A DNA stretch of 64,000 nucleotides from an uncultured Sphingomonadaceae bacterium. Lineage in GTDB: Bacteria; Pseudomonadota; Alphaproteobacteria; Sphingomonadales; Sphingomonadaceae. Numbering within the stretch: position 1 is the first letter of the stretch; each line of letters opens with the position of its first letter. Shown here piece after piece: positions 63,034 through 64,000 of the stretch. The notes beneath the pieces were generated by a model. The model made no database searches and was not told where the DNA came from. It saw nothing but the letters and a program-made list of their open reading frames with translations. Both the position numbers and the translations under genes were made by a program. The stretch lies in assembly GCA_947494305.1 (NCBI GenBank), contig CANLUL010000004.1, positions 1 to 64,000 of the forward strand, read 5' to 3'.

Positions 63034-64000
63034 ATGCGTGTTCCTCCTCCATATGTTCCAGACCTTGGGAGTGGTGCGCCAGCTGTTGCTGGCCTTGCGG
63101 GATTCACCCTTGCTTCATCAGCAACCGAAACCATCCATCAAGGCCCATATAAGCCGCAAAAGACACAACCGGACCGCTCCAAATCACCAGATTCTGAACC
63201 AAAGGCCTCGCAAACAGGTCGCACCAAACCAAATTGGATGATCCTTTCCATTCGCGAGCGCATACTATTGGCGATGCTGGTTGCATGCTTGATCATGGTG
63301 CCAATTTCGATGCCTGAGTCGAGCGTTGACGCACAACAATACTATCCGAGCGATATCAACTTAGGATCAGTTGAGCGAGCGGAAGAGAATTTCGCGGGTT
63401 CTGCTTTCTATTTCATCGATCCCAACTACGCGATCCCACAAAATTATGGCGGTCTGCCGCTTGATCCACTTGCGGAAACGGGTGATCAATCCTTGGGGGA
63501 TTTGGCAGGCGGATCGAATATCGCAAACGATATTGGTGCTTCGTCTCATTTTATTCGTCCGGTAGCGTTTAAAGGGTCATTGACGGACAACAACCGTTCG
63601 CTGAAATGCCTGACCGAGGCGATCTACTACGAAGCGGGAATGGAACCTGATGCTGGCCAACGGGCGGTGGCTCAAGTCATTTTAAACCGTGTTCGTCACC
63701 CAAGCTATCCCGGAACAGTTTGCGGTGTAATCTACCAAGGCAGTGAACGGCGCACTGGCTGTCAATTCTCCTACACGTGTGACGGATCGCTCCGTCGCAA
63801 GCCAAGTAAGTTCCACTGGAACCGTTCAAACAAAGTCGCTGCATCTGCACTGGCTGGCAAAAGTTACACAACGGTGGGCACGGCAACCCATTATCACGCA
63901 ACCTATGTTTATCCATACTGGGCACCAAGCCTCCGTTTTCTAGGTACAATTGGAGCGCACCGATTCTACAGCTGGAAAGGCAGCGCTGGAAAGGCAAAAG
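63034..64000 (+). CDS. SleB-type cell wall hydrolase (partial, runs off the end)
   Basis: The open frame from ATG 63034 has no stop before the window end. After a Pro/Ser/Lys-rich, probably cytoplasmic part, it has a membrane helix (ILLAMLVACLIMVPISM, near residue 80), then the SleB/Hydrolase_2 domain with CLTEAIYYEAGMEPDAGQRA (catalytic Glu), RVRHPSYPGTVCGVI, CQFSYTCDG and THYHATYVYPYW. Such enzymes cleave peptidoglycan glycan bonds. Two starts are possible: 63034, which keeps the frame open, and 63238 just before the helix. The C-terminus is cut by the window edge. Confidence 0.85.
   Translation, partial: MRVPPPYVPDLGSGAPAVAGLAGFTLASSATETIHQGPYKPQKTQPDRSKSPDSEPKASQTGRTKPNWMILSIRERILLAMLVACLIMVPISMPESSVDAQQYYPSDINLGSVERAEENFAGSAFYFIDPNYAIPQNYGGLPLDPLAETGDQSLGDLAGGSNIANDIGASSHFIRPVAFKGSLTDNNRSLKCLTEAIYYEAGMEPDAGQRAVAQVILNRVRHPSYPGTVCGVIYQGSERRTGCQFSYTCDGSLRRKPSKFHWNRSNKVAASALAGKSYTTVGTATHYHATYVYPYWAPSLRFLGTIGAHRFYSWKGSAGKAK

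Overview
The window looks like a chromosomal segment of an alphaproteobacterium, most likely a marine or aquatic member of the Sphingomonadales. The signs are a TonB receptor with a catabolic cluster, an alpha-type SspB, a DksA with a single zinc-site cysteine, a DUF2585 protein, a hisB-hisH-hisA-hisF-hisE-HIT order, PEP-CTERM proteins, and a LexA box of the alphaproteobacterial form GTTC-N7-GTTC in front of uvrA. No taxonomic marker gene is present, so this is inference.

Region 1 (1-14017) is accessory. It opens with the end of gspE and a gspG copy broken by an in-frame amber codon, with gspF missing between them. Next comes a PaaX-like regulator and a one-direction catabolic cluster: TonB receptor, HSL-family esterase, acyl-CoA dehydrogenase, enoyl-CoA hydratase, APH-type kinase, zinc alcohol dehydrogenase, fatty acid desaturase and a 3-alpha-HSD-like SDR. 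The kinase plus dehydrogenase pair recalls ACAD10/ACAD11 and the levulinate (Lva) system, which remove a 4-hydroxyl from acyl-CoA by phosphorylation and elimination. Two promoters here, in front of the TonB receptor and of the desaturase, each carry two copies of a TGTAATATTACA-like palindrome exactly 36 bp apart, which suggests one shared regulator. The region ends with a DUF2924 remnant, a large serine recombinase and a tRNA-Phe gene.

Region 2 (14118-35493) is mostly core: yacG, an NSS transporter, a HIT protein, the histidine genes (interrupted by two PEP-CTERM protein genes), sspB, fumC, a LytTR regulator with an exported hydrolase, an MFS and an AI-2E transporter, gmk, uvrA with an SOS box, and a DUF2235 hydrolase.

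Region 3 (35588-44661) holds small membrane proteins, a membrane-bound AraC regulator, an outer-membrane barrel, and a hydrolase and methyltransferase pair divergent from a cytochrome P450. Degenerate intergenic repeats lie in several of its gaps.

Region 4 (44662-64000) returns to core-like content: rimO, a potassium channel, an NlpD-like lipoprotein, surE and serS; then a winged-helix regulator next to an exported protein, a VOC protein with a signal peptide, a large Ser/Gly-rich VPAP-sorted protein, dksA, a PilZ protein, a CoA-transferase, a DUF2891-LytS-LytR operon, a MATE transporter and a SleB-type cell wall hydrolase that runs off the end.
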